A stretch of DNA of 64,000 nucleotides from Mesorhizobium sp. M1C.F.Ca.ET.210.01.1.1 (GCF_004791585.1 NZ_SRUU01000017.1:1-64000); one strand, 5' to 3'; counted from the stretch's first letter, positions 20,398 to 28,751 are shown. A program made the numbers and translations. Notes: generated by a model from the sequence alone, not told the origin.

Positions 20398-21129
20398 TCA
20401 GACGCCGCGTCTGTTACCCCAGGCCAGCACGTGCAATTGCGGCAGGACCGTCGCCGTGAACCAGCGATCCGCCGCGACCTTGTCGACAAGCCAGCTGAAG
20501 CGCCGCATCAAATCGTCGATGTCGGCCTCCTCCCTGCCCGGGCCTGCAAGAGTCATCAACGAGGCAGGATTTCCGACTTGAAGGTAAACCGGCAGGGCCG
20601 GATAGCGGTTCGCCACGAGCCGGGCATAGGCATAGTCGTCGTCGTCAAACACTGCCACCTTGACGACGCATCGCGGTCCGCTGGCCCCCGCCGCGACGCA
20701 TTCGTCAAGGGCCTGCCAATCCGTTGCCATCCCCGAAGACGGCGGCTTCGGGCTGAGCATCAGCCATTCGAGCGCGGCAAACCAAGGCTGCGGCACGCTG
20801 CCTTGGGTTTCCAAGGCGAAGGTGTACCCCTTCCGGTGCCCGAGCGCGATGAGCGGCGCCAGAGGCTGAAGAGCCGGATTGCCGCCCGACAGCGATACGA
20901 GCATCGGCACGGAGCCAGCCAGATCCTCGACCTGCGCCAGGATCTCGGCAGGCGTCATCAATGTCCATTCATCTCGGAATTCGGGCAGCACCGCATAGAG
21001 CGTATCGCACCAACGGCAGCGATAGTCGCAACCACCGGTGCGCACGAACACGGTCGGGCGTCCGATCAACGGACCCTCGCCCTGGATCGTCGGACCGAAG
21101 ATTTCACTGATGCGAATGCGCCCCTTCAT
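20398..21129 (-). CDS. queE: 7-carboxy-7-deazaguanine synthase
   Basis: Radical SAM enzyme of 243 residues. The cluster-binding cysteines are in GGCDYRCRWCDT near residues 32-43, spaced CxxxCxxC. It is preceded by the family substrate loop (FGPTIQGEGPLIGRPTVFVR) and followed by the glycine-rich LVSLSGGNPALQ. It makes 7-carboxy-7-deazaguanine from the QueD product, on the way to queuosine in tRNA. Its start overlaps the queD stop by four bases, and it is the last gene of queC-queD-queE. Confidence 0.95.
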   Translation of the reverse strand: MKGRIRISEIFGPTIQGEGPLIGRPTVFVRTGGCDYRCRWCDTLYAVLPEFRDEWTLMTPAEILAQVEDLAGSVPMLVSLSGGNPALQPLAPLIALGHRKGYTFALETQGSVPQPWFAALEWLMLSPKPPSSGMATDWQALDECVAAGASGPRCVVKVAVFDDDDYAYARLVANRYPALPVYLQVGNPASLMTLAGPGREEADIDDLMRRFSWLVDKVAADRWFTATVLPQLHVLAWGNRRGV

Positions 21130-21482
21130 GGACGGTATTCGGCCCAGGTTTTTGGGGTCTCACTGACGCGGACGGCCGCAACTTCCGGCCAGCGCGCGTT
21201 GCACCAGTCGTAGATCCACTTGGCGATGACCTCGCTGGTTGTCCGGTCGTGCCCGAGGACCTCGTTGAGGTGACGATGGTCGAGGTTTTCGTCGATAAAC
21301 TCTTTGAGTGGCGAAAGTTCACGATAATCGCGGACAAAGCCGACTGGATCGAGTTCGGCCGCTTGCAGCACAACCTCAACTTCGTAGTTGTGGCCGTGGA
21401 GCCGGGCGCAAGGATGCTCCTCGGGCAGGCCGCCGATCACGTGCGAGGCCGAGAACGCAAACCGCTTGGCGATGATGTACAT
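21126..21482 (-). CDS. queD: 6-carboxytetrahydropterin synthase
   Basis: Protein of 118 residues from ATG 21482. Zinc ligands are seen in FSASHVIGG (near 10) and in LHGHNYEVEV (near 28-37). The catalytic region includes DYRELSPLKEFIDENLDHRHLN split around residues 52-75, and the C-terminus ends VSETPKTWAEYRP with the conserved Glu. It converts dihydroneopterin triphosphate into 6-carboxytetrahydropterin. Longer upstream frames belong to the queC end. It starts 14 bases after queC. Confidence 0.94.
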   Translation of the reverse strand: MYIIAKRFAFSASHVIGGLPEEHPCARLHGHNYEVEVVLQAAELDPVGFVRDYRELSPLKEFIDENLDHRHLNEVLGHDRTTSEVIAKWIYDWCNARWPEVAAVRVSETPKTWAEYRP

Positions 21483-21496
21483 GGCAGCGCGCCCTC

Positions 21497-22204
21497 TCAC
21501 CGTTGTCTTGCCTGGTGCTGCCGGCACGCCTCGATCCAGTAGTCCGGGTCCTCGTAAGGCGTTGGATCGTCTTGGCCGGCAAGGTGAAAGGCCTCGCGCC
21601 GCTCGACGCAGGTGCCGCAGCGACCGCAATGAAGAGATCCGCCCTGGTAACACGACCAGGTTTCGGCAAAGGGGACGTCAAGACGCACGCCTTCGCGCAC
21701 GATGTCGGCTTTGCTGAGCTGCAAGAACGGTGTGTAGAAGGCGATCTTCGCCAGCCCCTCCAGCGCGTGGCGCTGCATTGTCTCGAACGCTTCCACGAAA
21801 GCCGGGCGGCAGTCCGGGTATATAAAATGGTCGCCGCCGTGGACCGCGGCCGCTACAGCATCGGCCTGTTCCGCCGCGGCCACGCCGAAGGCGATCGCGA
21901 GCATGATGGCGTTGCGGTTAGGCACTACGGTGACCCGCATGGTGTCTTCCGCATAATGCCCCTCAGGGACCGGTCCGCCGCCGGTCAGCGCCGATCCGGA
22001 CAGGAGGCGTCCGACCGCGGTGATATCGACGTCGTCGTGGGGCACGCCGAGGCGCATGGCGCACCTCCGCGCGTAATCCAGCTCCTTTTTGTGGCGTTGG
22101 CCGTAGTCGAACGACAAGAGGCGGATGAGGGTTCTTTCGGCGGCGACTTTGTGGGCGAGTGTGACGGAGTCCAATCCGCCGGAACAGATAACGATGGTTC
22201 TCAC
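21497..22204 (-). CDS. queC: 7-cyano-7-deazaguanine synthase
   Basis: ATP-dependent ligase of 235 residues starting at GTG 22204. It has a PP-loop near the N-terminus (CSGGLDSVTLAHKV), FDYGQRH near residues 32-38, VPNRNAIML near 94-102 and a zinc knuckle at the C-terminus (SCYQGGSLHCGRCGTCVER). It forms preQ0 from carboxy-deazaguanine and ammonia. The start sits directly behind a preQ1-type riboswitch whose fold contains the Shine-Dalgarno AAGGA, so the whole queCDE operon is likely under translational feedback. Confidence 0.95.
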   Translation of the reverse strand: MRTIVICSGGLDSVTLAHKVAAERTLIRLLSFDYGQRHKKELDYARRCAMRLGVPHDDVDITAVGRLLSGSALTGGGPVPEGHYAEDTMRVTVVPNRNAIMLAIAFGVAAAEQADAVAAAVHGGDHFIYPDCRPAFVEAFETMQRHALEGLAKIAFYTPFLQLSKADIVREGVRLDVPFAETWSCYQGGSLHCGRCGTCVERREAFHLAGQDDPTPYEDPDYWIEACRQHQARQR

Positions 22205-22210
22205 GAGGGT

Positions 22211-22241
22211 TCCTTGTTTTAACCGGGTAGGCTGCGACCGG
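22211..22241 (-). promoter_or_regulatory. preQ1-I riboswitch (type II-like) in the queC leader
   Basis: Minus-strand sequence in order: CCGGTCGCAG, CCTACCCGG, TTAAAACAAGGA. It lines up with the well-studied Thermoanaerobacter preQ1-I aptamer (GGGTCGCAG, AACCCC, GTTAACAAAACAAGG). Stem P1 is CCGG/CCGG, the A-rich tail follows, and the AAGGA that would close pseudoknot P2 is also the Shine-Dalgarno sequence of queC, seven bases before GTG. The location in front of a queuosine operon agrees with the function: ligand binding would block translation. Confidence 0.82.
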
Positions 22242-23068
22242 ATCGGCTAACGCGCCGATAGGCGTTCTGCGGGTCACGCCGGCAAGGGCGCTATCCGGCA
22301 GATGAATCGAACGAGCGAACGGCCCAGCCGAACTATCGCTCCATCTGCCTTCCGGCGCACAGATAGCCTGTCTTGTGCCGATGTCAACATGGCCGTGGCC
22401 AGCCGAAAGACGCCGTTAAGTGGCGATTTTCTCTTCGATGTTGATCTGCCGTCCTCGCTCTTTAGCTGAATGAGCGCGCGCGAGGGGCGTCTCTGGTTAC
22501 TTTATCGAGAGCTGCTAATGTCCACCTGTCATTCTCGATGGATCCAATCACACCTGCCCGCAGCCGGACCGCCGGACCTGCTCCGTCGCTCGGCCGTTGT
22601 GCTGTTCCTCAGATGGGCCAATGCCGTCCCGGCGGTTAGACCGGAACGGTGAGTGAGTTATGATGAAAGTGGTTGCGGGGACCGGCTTTGAAGCTGCAGA
22701 CCTCGCAGTGTTTCCCAGACGAACGCAGCGTAGCGCTATATTGACGGTATCACTCTCCGAACACCCAATTACGGGCGAACGGGACGCCCTTTTCTATAGG
22801 TTCGGGTTCGGGCGAGTCTGGCTGTGGAAATCTTCCTGCACCGCCATGGAATGGCAATGCGAAGGACCCGCACGCCTGTCTTGGACCTGACCCATGAATG
22901 CAAGCGACCGGTAACGGCCTACAACAAAAACAAGCACTTACCCTTAAGGTCGCGTTACGTCGCGCCCTTGGCGCGACGTACCTGGTCCGCCATCCAATGG
23001 ACTCGCACGGTCGGAGCAGACCGTCACCTTATCCCACCACGAGGGTCGACCGACGGCATGCACAGCAC
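22242..23068. other. Gene-poor accessory stretch between queC and the recombinase block
   Basis: No supportable gene. It holds one dispersed repeat copy (22900-22965) and, near 22671-22710, bases that resemble a decayed tRNA 3' half in antisense orientation (TGGTTGCGGGG, then CTTTGAA). The queC promoter should lie between 22242 and about 22450. Confidence 0.45.
22900..22965 (+). repeat. Dispersed repeat, copy 2 (partner 6752-6817)
   Basis: Ungapped alignment with 6752-6817, strongest over AAAAACAxGCACTTA and CCTTAA. Both copies contain GTAACG about 20 bases before the core. The meaning is unknown; it could be the edge of a lost element. Confidence 0.45.
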
Positions 23069-23920
23069 TTATCGGAGGGCCGGCACCGACAAGTTGTGAA
23101 ACTCTTCAAAATGGCCGGGAAAATTATGAGCCAGATACCGCACCACCCTGGAATTATCCATCAGCCGGTCCAAATAGCGGCCGGCCGCCAACAGTTCCAG
23201 GCTCACGGAGCCACGTCGCTCCGCAGCGCTCAAAAACTCACTGCTTAGCCCGCCAAGCTCAGGCGTCATCGCGCGCAGTTGGTCTTCAGACACGTTGGCA
23301 ATCATCGCCGGATAGAATCCCTCGACCAGCAGCGGACGCGGCGTAAAGGCGACAAGGATCTTTGCGTACGTGAATGTGACCCGCTCCATGGCAACCATCA
23401 ACCGGGCAATTTCCAATTGCCTGGCCGGGAGCACATGCCGCAGCAAGCCGAAGATTTTCACCCTCACAGGGCAGTCTTGGAGGAAATCGAGGACGTTCGG
23501 GCAAATCCCGCTGACAGGTTGACGGCCTGCGTTCCTACCAGGAGGGGGCTCGCTGGCATGCGTTGCTGCTTCCGGTTCGAACGTCGTGCCTTGCAACCTC
23601 TGGGCCAAGGATTTTGGCATGGTGGCAAGCCCCTCGGACACCAGCAACGACTGAAACATTTTGTCACTCATTATCAGGCGAAGCGCTTCGACCAGACGGC
23701 CCAAGCGCTGTTCTGCTTCGACTGCTTCTCTTATGAAATCGCGCTTGCGCCTGCATGGCGCTTGATAGGCTGCCAGGAGCTTAGGCGCGAAGAGCTTCTC
23801 CTTTGACCCTGGCTGATCAGCAGCAATATTCCGGGCGTGCCTCTGGTCGCCGTCGTGCAAAAATTTGTAGGCCGCTTCGCGGTCATATGACGCTTCACGC
23901 CCACAATATGTTCTCCGCAC
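23069..23920 (-). CDS. RepB/ParB-like protein with RepB C-terminal domain
   Basis: Protein of 283 residues. The C-terminal half matches the RepB C-terminal domain of rhizobial replicon partition proteins: CPNVLDFLQDCPVRVKIFGL near 147-166, then PARQLEIARLMVAMERVTF and RYLDRLMDNSRVVRYLAHNF. The N-terminal ParB nuclease-like and helix-turn-helix modules of full RepB are absent or unrecognisable, so plasmid partition is unlikely. It overlaps the 3' end of the recombinase gene by 26 bases, so it probably works with that recombinase. Similar pairs occur on rhizobial integrative elements. Confidence 0.7.
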   Translation of the reverse strand: MRRTYCGREASYDREAAYKFLHDGDQRHARNIAADQPGSKEKLFAPKLLAAYQAPCRRKRDFIREAVEAEQRLGRLVEALRLIMSDKMFQSLLVSEGLATMPKSLAQRLQGTTFEPEAATHASEPPPGRNAGRQPVSGICPNVLDFLQDCPVRVKIFGLLRHVLPARQLEIARLMVAMERVTFTYAKILVAFTPRPLLVEGFYPAMIANVSEDQLRAMTPELGGLSSEFLSAAERRGSVSLELLAAGRYLDRLMDNSRVVRYLAHNFPGHFEEFHNLSVPALR

Positions 23921-25532
23921 TTGCTCGATCTGCCAGCCTGGTTAGTGGGGTGAGAGTGGGGAAAAGGTAGGTGTCCAGCTGAGCTCCGTTGTTAGCCCGC
24001 AATTCCGATTTGCCGACGATCTTAGACATAGGGGCAATCAGATAGTCTCGAATGACAAGGTCACCAGGGCGCATCCGGATCAAGGTGAAAATGTCGGCCA
24101 GCGACTGGCGTTGGGTGTTCAGAGACCAGAAGGGATATCCGTAGTCGGAAGTGCTGCAACGCGCGATTTCGATCGCAACCGTGAACTCGTCGTTGATCCG
24201 CAGGAGGTCGTTCTCCCTGTCATAAATTACCTTTCCGCCAGCTCTTCCGATCGTGGCCGCTAGGTTCTCTATCGCCTGTATACGCATCATCGCCAGTGGC
24301 TCTTTCGAGGCGATGAACTGCCAGTTCCTAGCCGGCTGATACCCAATCAATTCATAGGCCTTCAGGATGCCTCCAAAGCGTTGGTAATACAGGCTGGCTG
24401 CGGGGCAATCGGGCGCAGCGTCAATGATGGAGGTGGACAAGACGCCTTGGCGCGCCAGGACCTTCTTCAACGCAGCCAACATCTCTCCGTTGCTCATGCT
24501 CATACGGGAATAGAGCGTTTTGTGGATGCGTTGCGCCCGTTCGAACAGCTTGCGGTCAACGATAGGCTCGAATGCGCCTTCCGCTCGCACCCACTGTTCA
24601 GGGGGATTGTCCGCTGCCTTTGCTTTTAGCTTGCGAGAGCGCCTGTTCCAGACATTGTTGCCGATGTATTTTTCATTGGTCAGAACTCCGCGTACAGTTT
24701 CCCGCTTCCATGGTCGCCCAAGGTCCGTCATCACGCCGCGCTTGTTCAGCAGCTTTGCCATCTCGGTCTCTGTCTTGTGCGTCTTGACGAAGTGCCTGAA
24801 GATCCACCGCACCGTTGCGATCTCTTCTGGCGGCCCGGGCACCAAGATCATTCTGTCGGTGTGCACGCTCTTTTGTTCGCGCTCGGAGAGAACAAGTTTG
24901 GGACGCCCCGAATGGTCGATCAGTTGACGTCTTAAGCCGAGCCCGGGCTCACCACCCTGGCGGAATCCCAGTCGGATCAGCCTTGCCTGACCTATGAACG
25001 TCTTTTGCGAGAGCATGCGGCTGTGCTCGGCCGCCATGCTGCGTTTGATGGCCTTAAGCACATCGGAGCCGACGCTGCCGTCGTTTGCGAATTGCTCGGC
25101 GCAATATTCGATCCGCACGCCGGCCATCTGGCAACGGTATTCGTAGGCGGCACTTTCATCGATGTTCTGGAAGCGCCCCCAGCGACTGACATCATAAACC
25201 ACGACAGTTTCGAACTCGGCTCGCCCGCTCTCCACATCGGCCAGCATCTGCTGAAGACCGGGGCGACCGCCCAGGTTGAGACCGCTGCGACCGGCATCTT
25301 CGTAAGTAGCGACGATGTCGTAGCCCATGATGTCGGCATAGTTGCGGATGGCATCTTTCTGGTTGTCGATCGAGTAGGTCTGATGCTCTTTCGACATGCG
25401 CAGATATTGAGCCGCGCGAACTATGCGCCCACCTGAAGCAGCGTTGCGGACGGTTGCAACCTTGTCCATCGCGTTGCGCCATCGTATCGATGCCTTAAGA
25501 TAGCCATTGTCGACCTGCGAGTAGGTTAGCAA
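23895..25532 (-). CDS. Large serine recombinase
   Basis: Protein of up to 545 residues. The N-terminal resolvase domain shows the catalytic-serine region AAQYLRMSKEHQTYSIDNQ and the arginine motif VVYDVSRWGR. A recombinase domain (VRWIFRHFVKTHKTETEMAKLLNKRG, in two parts) and a linker with NEKYIGNNVWNRRSRK follow. The C-terminal 150 residues are unusual for phage integrases. The start is uncertain; ATG 25475 (MDKVATVRNAA) is a good alternative to 25532. No flanking attachment repeats were found. It is likely the recombinase of a mobile or formerly mobile element. Confidence 0.85.
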   Translation of the reverse strand: MLTYSQVDNGYLKASIRWRNAMDKVATVRNAASGGRIVRAAQYLRMSKEHQTYSIDNQKDAIRNYADIMGYDIVATYEDAGRSGLNLGGRPGLQQMLADVESGRAEFETVVVYDVSRWGRFQNIDESAAYEYRCQMAGVRIEYCAEQFANDGSVGSDVLKAIKRSMAAEHSRMLSQKTFIGQARLIRLGFRQGGEPGLGLRRQLIDHSGRPKLVLSEREQKSVHTDRMILVPGPPEEIATVRWIFRHFVKTHKTETEMAKLLNKRGVMTDLGRPWKRETVRGVLTNEKYIGNNVWNRRSRKLKAKAADNPPEQWVRAEGAFEPIVDRKLFERAQRIHKTLYSRMSMSNGEMLAALKKVLARQGVLSTSIIDAAPDCPAASLYYQRFGGILKAYELIGYQPARNWQFIASKEPLAMMRIQAIENLAATIGRAGGKVIYDRENDLLRINDEFTVAIEIARCSTSDYGYPFWSLNTQRQSLADIFTLIRMRPGDLVIRDYLIAPMSKIVGKSELRANNGAQLDTYLFPTLTPLTRLADRASAENILWA

Positions 25533-25597
25533 TTCCGGTCCAGTTTGTGTCGAATCCCGTGCGTCGTTGATTGGTACCGCCGCAGGCGAGAGAAAAA

Positions 25598-25858
25598 ATG
25601 CGTCGATACGTCGGGCTGATTCACAAAGAAACCGGAAGCGACTACGGCGTGTCCTTTCCTGACTTTCCGGGTGTTGTCAGCGCAGGTGCAAGCGTAGGCG
25701 AGGCGCTCGAGCTCGCTGAGCAGGCGCTTGCGCTGCATGTCGCCGGCATCGTCGAGGACGGCGAGACGATTCCGGATCCATCGTCACTCGATCAGGTGCT
25801 GACCATCAGCGATCACAGTGCCCTTATCGCAGTCACGGTCCCGTTGAAGACTGGCTGA
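25598..25858 (+). CDS. HicB-family antitoxin, apparently without HicA
   Basis: Protein of 86 residues from ATG 25598, with a HicB RNase H-like partial fold: YGVSFPDFPGVVSAGASVGEALELAEQALALH near residues 16-47. The usual C-terminal ribbon-helix-helix DNA-binding part is missing; the protein ends at VPLKTG. No HicA-like frame lies directly upstream or downstream, so it is either an orphan or the remnant of a pair interrupted next to the recombinase. A 7-base-pair hairpin (25875-25893) follows the stop. Confidence 0.75.
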   Translation: MRRYVGLIHKETGSDYGVSFPDFPGVVSAGASVGEALELAEQALALHVAGIVEDGETIPDPSSLDQVLTISDHSALIAVTVPLKTG

Positions 25859-26023
25859 TAAAGCACACAGGCTCGGTTTCCGCTTTGGAAACCATGGTGT
25901 TCAACTGCCGGGAAACCGTGTCTCACTTCGTGAGCCGGTGCGCCGCCGTTCCGCCGCAATGCGACCGCACTTGGCGCTTCTGCCCCCGTTTTCCAATCCC
26001 TGGGCTTCAGAGGAGTTCTAGTG

Positions 26024-26341
26024 ATGATCATCAAGAAAGTCATCCTGGCGGTGCTTATGACCGCCGCGCTCGCCGGCTGCGAGACGCAGACCGAAGGCCA
26101 GCAGCGGGCAACTACCGGCGCGCTGGTCGGTGGCGCCGGCGGCGCGCTCGTTGGTCAGGCGATCGGCGGCAACACCAAGAGCACGGTCATCGGCGCCGCG
26201 AGCGGCGCCCTGCTCGGCGCCGTCGTCGGCTCGGCCACCACCCCGCAGCGCCGCGGCGAGCAGCTCTGCCGCTACCAGGACCGCTACGGCCGCATCTACA
26301 CCGCGCCCTGCGACGACCGGTATTACAACGGCGATTATTGA
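26024..26341 (+). CDS. Glycine-zipper lipoprotein
   Basis: Protein of 105 residues (a second ATG lies three bases earlier at 26021). A lipoprotein signal peptide ends at the lipobox AALAGC. It is followed by a double glycine-zipper segment (TTGALVGGAGGALVGQAIGG, then VIGAASGALLGAVVGS) and a basic/aromatic tail with two cysteines (QLCRYQDRYGRIYTAPC). It resembles the small rhizobial YMGG-type outer-membrane lipoproteins. GAGGAG lies upstream. Monocistronic, closed by a strong hairpin at 26352-26389. Confidence 0.8.
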   Translation: MIIKKVILAVLMTAALAGCETQTEGQQRATTGALVGGAGGALVGQAIGGNTKSTVIGAASGALLGAVVGSATTPQRRGEQLCRYQDRYGRIYTAPCDDRYYNGDY

Positions 26342-26351
26342 CCACGAACGC

Positions 26352-26389
26352 GGCAGAGCCGGAAGGGATAGCCTCTGTCCGGCTCTGCC
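26352..26389 (+). terminator. 12-bp inverted repeat after the lipoprotein gene
   Basis: Perfect arms GGCAGAGCCGGA (26352-26363) and TCCGGCTCTGCC (26378-26389) around a 14-base loop, starting 10 bases after the stop. No T-run follows, so it is either a weak intrinsic terminator or an mRNA-protecting hairpin. Confidence 0.5.
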
Positions 26390-26472
26390 AGTTACGGAAG
26401 ATTGCGCACGTCATCTTTTCCGCACTTCGCGCCGCTATATCTTTGCTAGCGGCGGGCAGGAGGAGGTCGAGA

Positions 26473-27084
26473 ATGACAAGCCTTGCCGGCGCGCTGAAAA
26501 ATCGCAGCAAACACGCAGTGAAGCGGCTGCTTCGTTATGACAACCGCAACTGGCTGCGCATCCGCCAGATCGAAGCCTTCACCACGTTCCTTGAAGCGGC
26601 CAACCGCAAGTCGCGTGACGTGATCGAGATCTCGCCGGGCTGGAACCGCTATTGGCGGGCGCTTTGCCCGGACTATCGCTCGGTCGACTTTCCCGACTTC
26701 GACATCTGCAAGGACTGCACCGACGAGCAGCACTCGATCGTCATCGCCGACCAGGTGCTGGAGCATGTGCGGCGCCCGCAGGCGGCGGCCGCCAACATCC
26801 ACGCCATGACCAGGCCCGGCGGCTGGGCGATGGTGGCGACACCCTTCCTGTTCCGCGTGCACGCCCGACCGCACGATTACAACCGCTGGACGCCCGCGGG
26901 GCTGAAGCAATTGATGGTCGAGGGCGGCTTCAGCGATGACGACGTCCAGGCCTTCGGCTGGGGCAACAAAGCCTGCGCGAGGGCCCATATCGGCGGCCCG
27001 GTGCGAGCCTACGGGCTGTGGCGGGACCTCAGCAACGACGAGGAATACCCGTTGATGGTCTGGGCGTTCGCAAAGAAGGCCTAG
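26473..27084 (+). CDS. SAM-dependent methyltransferase-like protein
   Basis: Protein of 203 residues from ATG 26473 with AGGAGG seven bases upstream. It has a class I methyltransferase pattern of the Methyltransf_11 type: VIEISPGWNRYWRAL near 42-56, DQVLEHVRRPQAAAANIHAM near 92-111 and GGWAMVATPFLFRVHARPHDYNRW in two parts near 115-138. The glycine-rich loop is degenerate (EISPGWNR instead of ExGxGxG), so catalytic competence is not certain. Often found near cell-surface polysaccharide genes, but no such neighbours exist here. Confidence 0.7.
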   Translation: MTSLAGALKNRSKHAVKRLLRYDNRNWLRIRQIEAFTTFLEAANRKSRDVIEISPGWNRYWRALCPDYRSVDFPDFDICKDCTDEQHSIVIADQVLEHVRRPQAAAANIHAMTRPGGWAMVATPFLFRVHARPHDYNRWTPAGLKQLMVEGGFSDDDVQAFGWGNKACARAHIGGPVRAYGLWRDLSNDEEYPLMVWAFAKKA

Positions 27085-27234
27085 GCCTGCCGCTTTTCGT
27101 ACGTTGGGTCGCTAGTGGACTGTCCCTTTTTCGGAAGGCGCATTGCTGCCGTCAGAAAGCAGAACATGAGGAGTGTGGTGCATGCCCAGGCAAACCTGCC
27201 AGAGGTCGACGCTACCAAACTCCAAAAACCGAAT

Positions 27235-27395
27235 CTAGTGTCCCACTTTGTCCATAAGCACCCGCAATTCGGGCTGAGGCGCGACGCAAAAAGTTCGAAA
27301 AGCTTCCAGGAACCCCAGCCATTCGCTCCAAGGTGGTTTTAGTCCCTCCGCAAGGTGTCTTCGATCATGGTGTCGAGACTGCTGGCAGAGACCCC
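27235..27395 (-). repeat. Partial duplicate of the epimerase gene end (see 29231-29367)
   Basis: About 137 bases match 29231-29367, including the last codons of the epimerase gene (the MIEDTLR-like end here corresponds to MIDDTLRKD there) and its downstream flank (CTTCCAGGAACCCCAGCCATT in both, apart from the edges). On the minus strand the flank also encodes the LEAFRTFC fragment seen at 11893-11985. The rest of the 27085-27472 gap has no recognisable gene. Confidence 0.6.
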
Positions 27396-27472
27396 GCGGC
27401 GGCGCTGGCGTGAAGTTGAGAAAGGGCTGCGGCGCGGACGGTCGAGGCTGATCGTTTTGCCTTTCCTGGCCT

Positions 27473-27805
27473 TCAGCGGCGCGTCTCCAGGGGGCCGATA
27501 GGTTCGAAGAAGCTTGCCAGAACACCACCGGCCAGTGCCGTAGTGGCTGGAATCTCGTCGGTGCCTTCCTTCGCCTTCAGTTCGCGAATGGTCTCCGCCA
27601 GATCCTTCGTTTCGATTTCGTAGATCACCAGATATCGATAGGGCGTTGCAGCAATTTGCTCGGGGCTCAGCCGAAACCGCTGAGCCGAAACCAGTCCTGG
27701 CAGCTTTAGTATGTCATGGAGGTGGCGATCGCTATACCAAGCATTGAACTCTGCCTCGCGTCCCTCCACTGGATTGGTCAGCACGGCAAAGATATGTCTG
27801 CTCAT
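27473..27805 (-). CDS. Dimeric alpha-beta barrel (DUF4286/EthD-like) protein
   Basis: Protein of 110 residues from ATG 27805, with the purine-rich AAGGGA upstream; the longer frame is not supported. The ferredoxin-like pattern starts with HIFAVLTNPVEGREAEFNAW, followed by HLHDILKLPGLVSAQRF near 29-45 and YRYLVIYEIETKDLAET near 57-73. Proteins of this type form dimeric barrels and bind small aromatic or polyketide-like molecules, but most have no assigned reaction. Confidence 0.7.
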   Translation of the reverse strand: MSRHIFAVLTNPVEGREAEFNAWYSDRHLHDILKLPGLVSAQRFRLSPEQIAATPYRYLVIYEIETKDLAETIRELKAKEGTDEIPATTALAGGVLASFFEPIGPLETRR

Positions 27806-27995
27806 AGGGATATCCCTTCCGTTCGGCAGCGGCCTTATTTTAGCGATATCTGGAAAAACGGCCAGCCAAGGACGTGCCGCCAGCGCGCGTTTCCTCTCGG
27901 GCAATGCCCTGCGCATCGGCGTTGTAGGTTACCGTGACGAGACGAACGGGGTATAAGCTATTTGGCAGCAGCTGGTCGATGAAAGCCTCACCGTC

Positions 27996-28670
27996 ATGAA
28001 ACCGATGAGCGAAAAGCATCTTGCGGTTCTACGCAGGCACATGGTCGAGATGATTGCAATCCATGCTGACCTCGCAAGCGAAGAACTCGGCAAGGCAACG
28101 CTCGACGAGCGGGTGATGGCATCGATGCGGCGGATCCCGCGACATCTCTTCGTGCCAGCTGCGGTCGCGCCTTATGCCTACCAGGACATGCCGCTGCCGA
28201 TTGGCTTCGATAAGACCGTGTCGCAGCCCTTCATTGTCGCTCTGATGACCGATCTCCTTGCTCCCCAACCGCACGAAACGGTGCTCGAGATCGGGACCGG
28301 CCTGGGCTATCAATCCGCGATCCTCGCGGAACTCGCAGCACAAGTTTGGAGCGTCGAAATCATCGAGGAATTTGCAAACCATGCCGAGGCTCTGCTGCAG
28401 GGCCTTGGCTTCTCGAATGTCGCCATTCGCGTCGGAGACGGGTCTCGCGGCTGGGCCGAGCACGCCCCATTCGACAAGATCCTGGTCAGCGTGGCGGCAG
28501 AGCGGACGCCGCCGGCTTTGTTGAACCAGCTCAAGCCTGGGGGGCGCCTTGTTCTGCCTTTGGCGTCTGAAGAAGCACAGTTTCTGACTATCATCGACAA
28601 GGATGCTGCCGGACAACTCGAGACCCGGAAACTCATCCCGGTTCGGTTCAGCCGGCTTGAAACGAACTAG
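27996..28670 (+). CDS. pcm: Protein-L-isoaspartate O-methyltransferase
   Basis: Protein of 224 residues (ATG 28005 is an alternative start). It has the PCMT pattern: VMASMRRIPRHLFVPA near 40-55, YAYQDMPLPIGFDKTVSQPF in the substrate loop near 60-80, motif I VLEIGTGLGYQSAIL near 96-110, VWSVEIIEEF near 117-126 and LNQLKPGGRLVLPL near 176-189. It methylates isoaspartyl residues so damaged proteins can be repaired. Stands alone, outside the surE-pcm arrangement usual elsewhere, so this may be an additional copy. Confidence 0.9.
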   Translation: MKPMSEKHLAVLRRHMVEMIAIHADLASEELGKATLDERVMASMRRIPRHLFVPAAVAPYAYQDMPLPIGFDKTVSQPFIVALMTDLLAPQPHETVLEIGTGLGYQSAILAELAAQVWSVEIIEEFANHAEALLQGLGFSNVAIRVGDGSRGWAEHAPFDKILVSVAAERTPPALLNQLKPGGRLVLPLASEEAQFLTIIDKDAAGQLETRKLIPVRFSRLETN

Positions 28671-28751
28671 CGAGGTGCGCGCAACTGGCGCGACTTCGCC
28701 CCAGCCGGACGCCGGCAGCTCCGCGCTCTTCTCGCAGCAATCCTCAGACTG

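Noticed and set aside
22660..22890. 76-codon frame starting MMKVVAGTGFE
   Set aside because: The VAGTGFE string is a known artefact of reading antisense tRNA-like sequence; no protein family fits.
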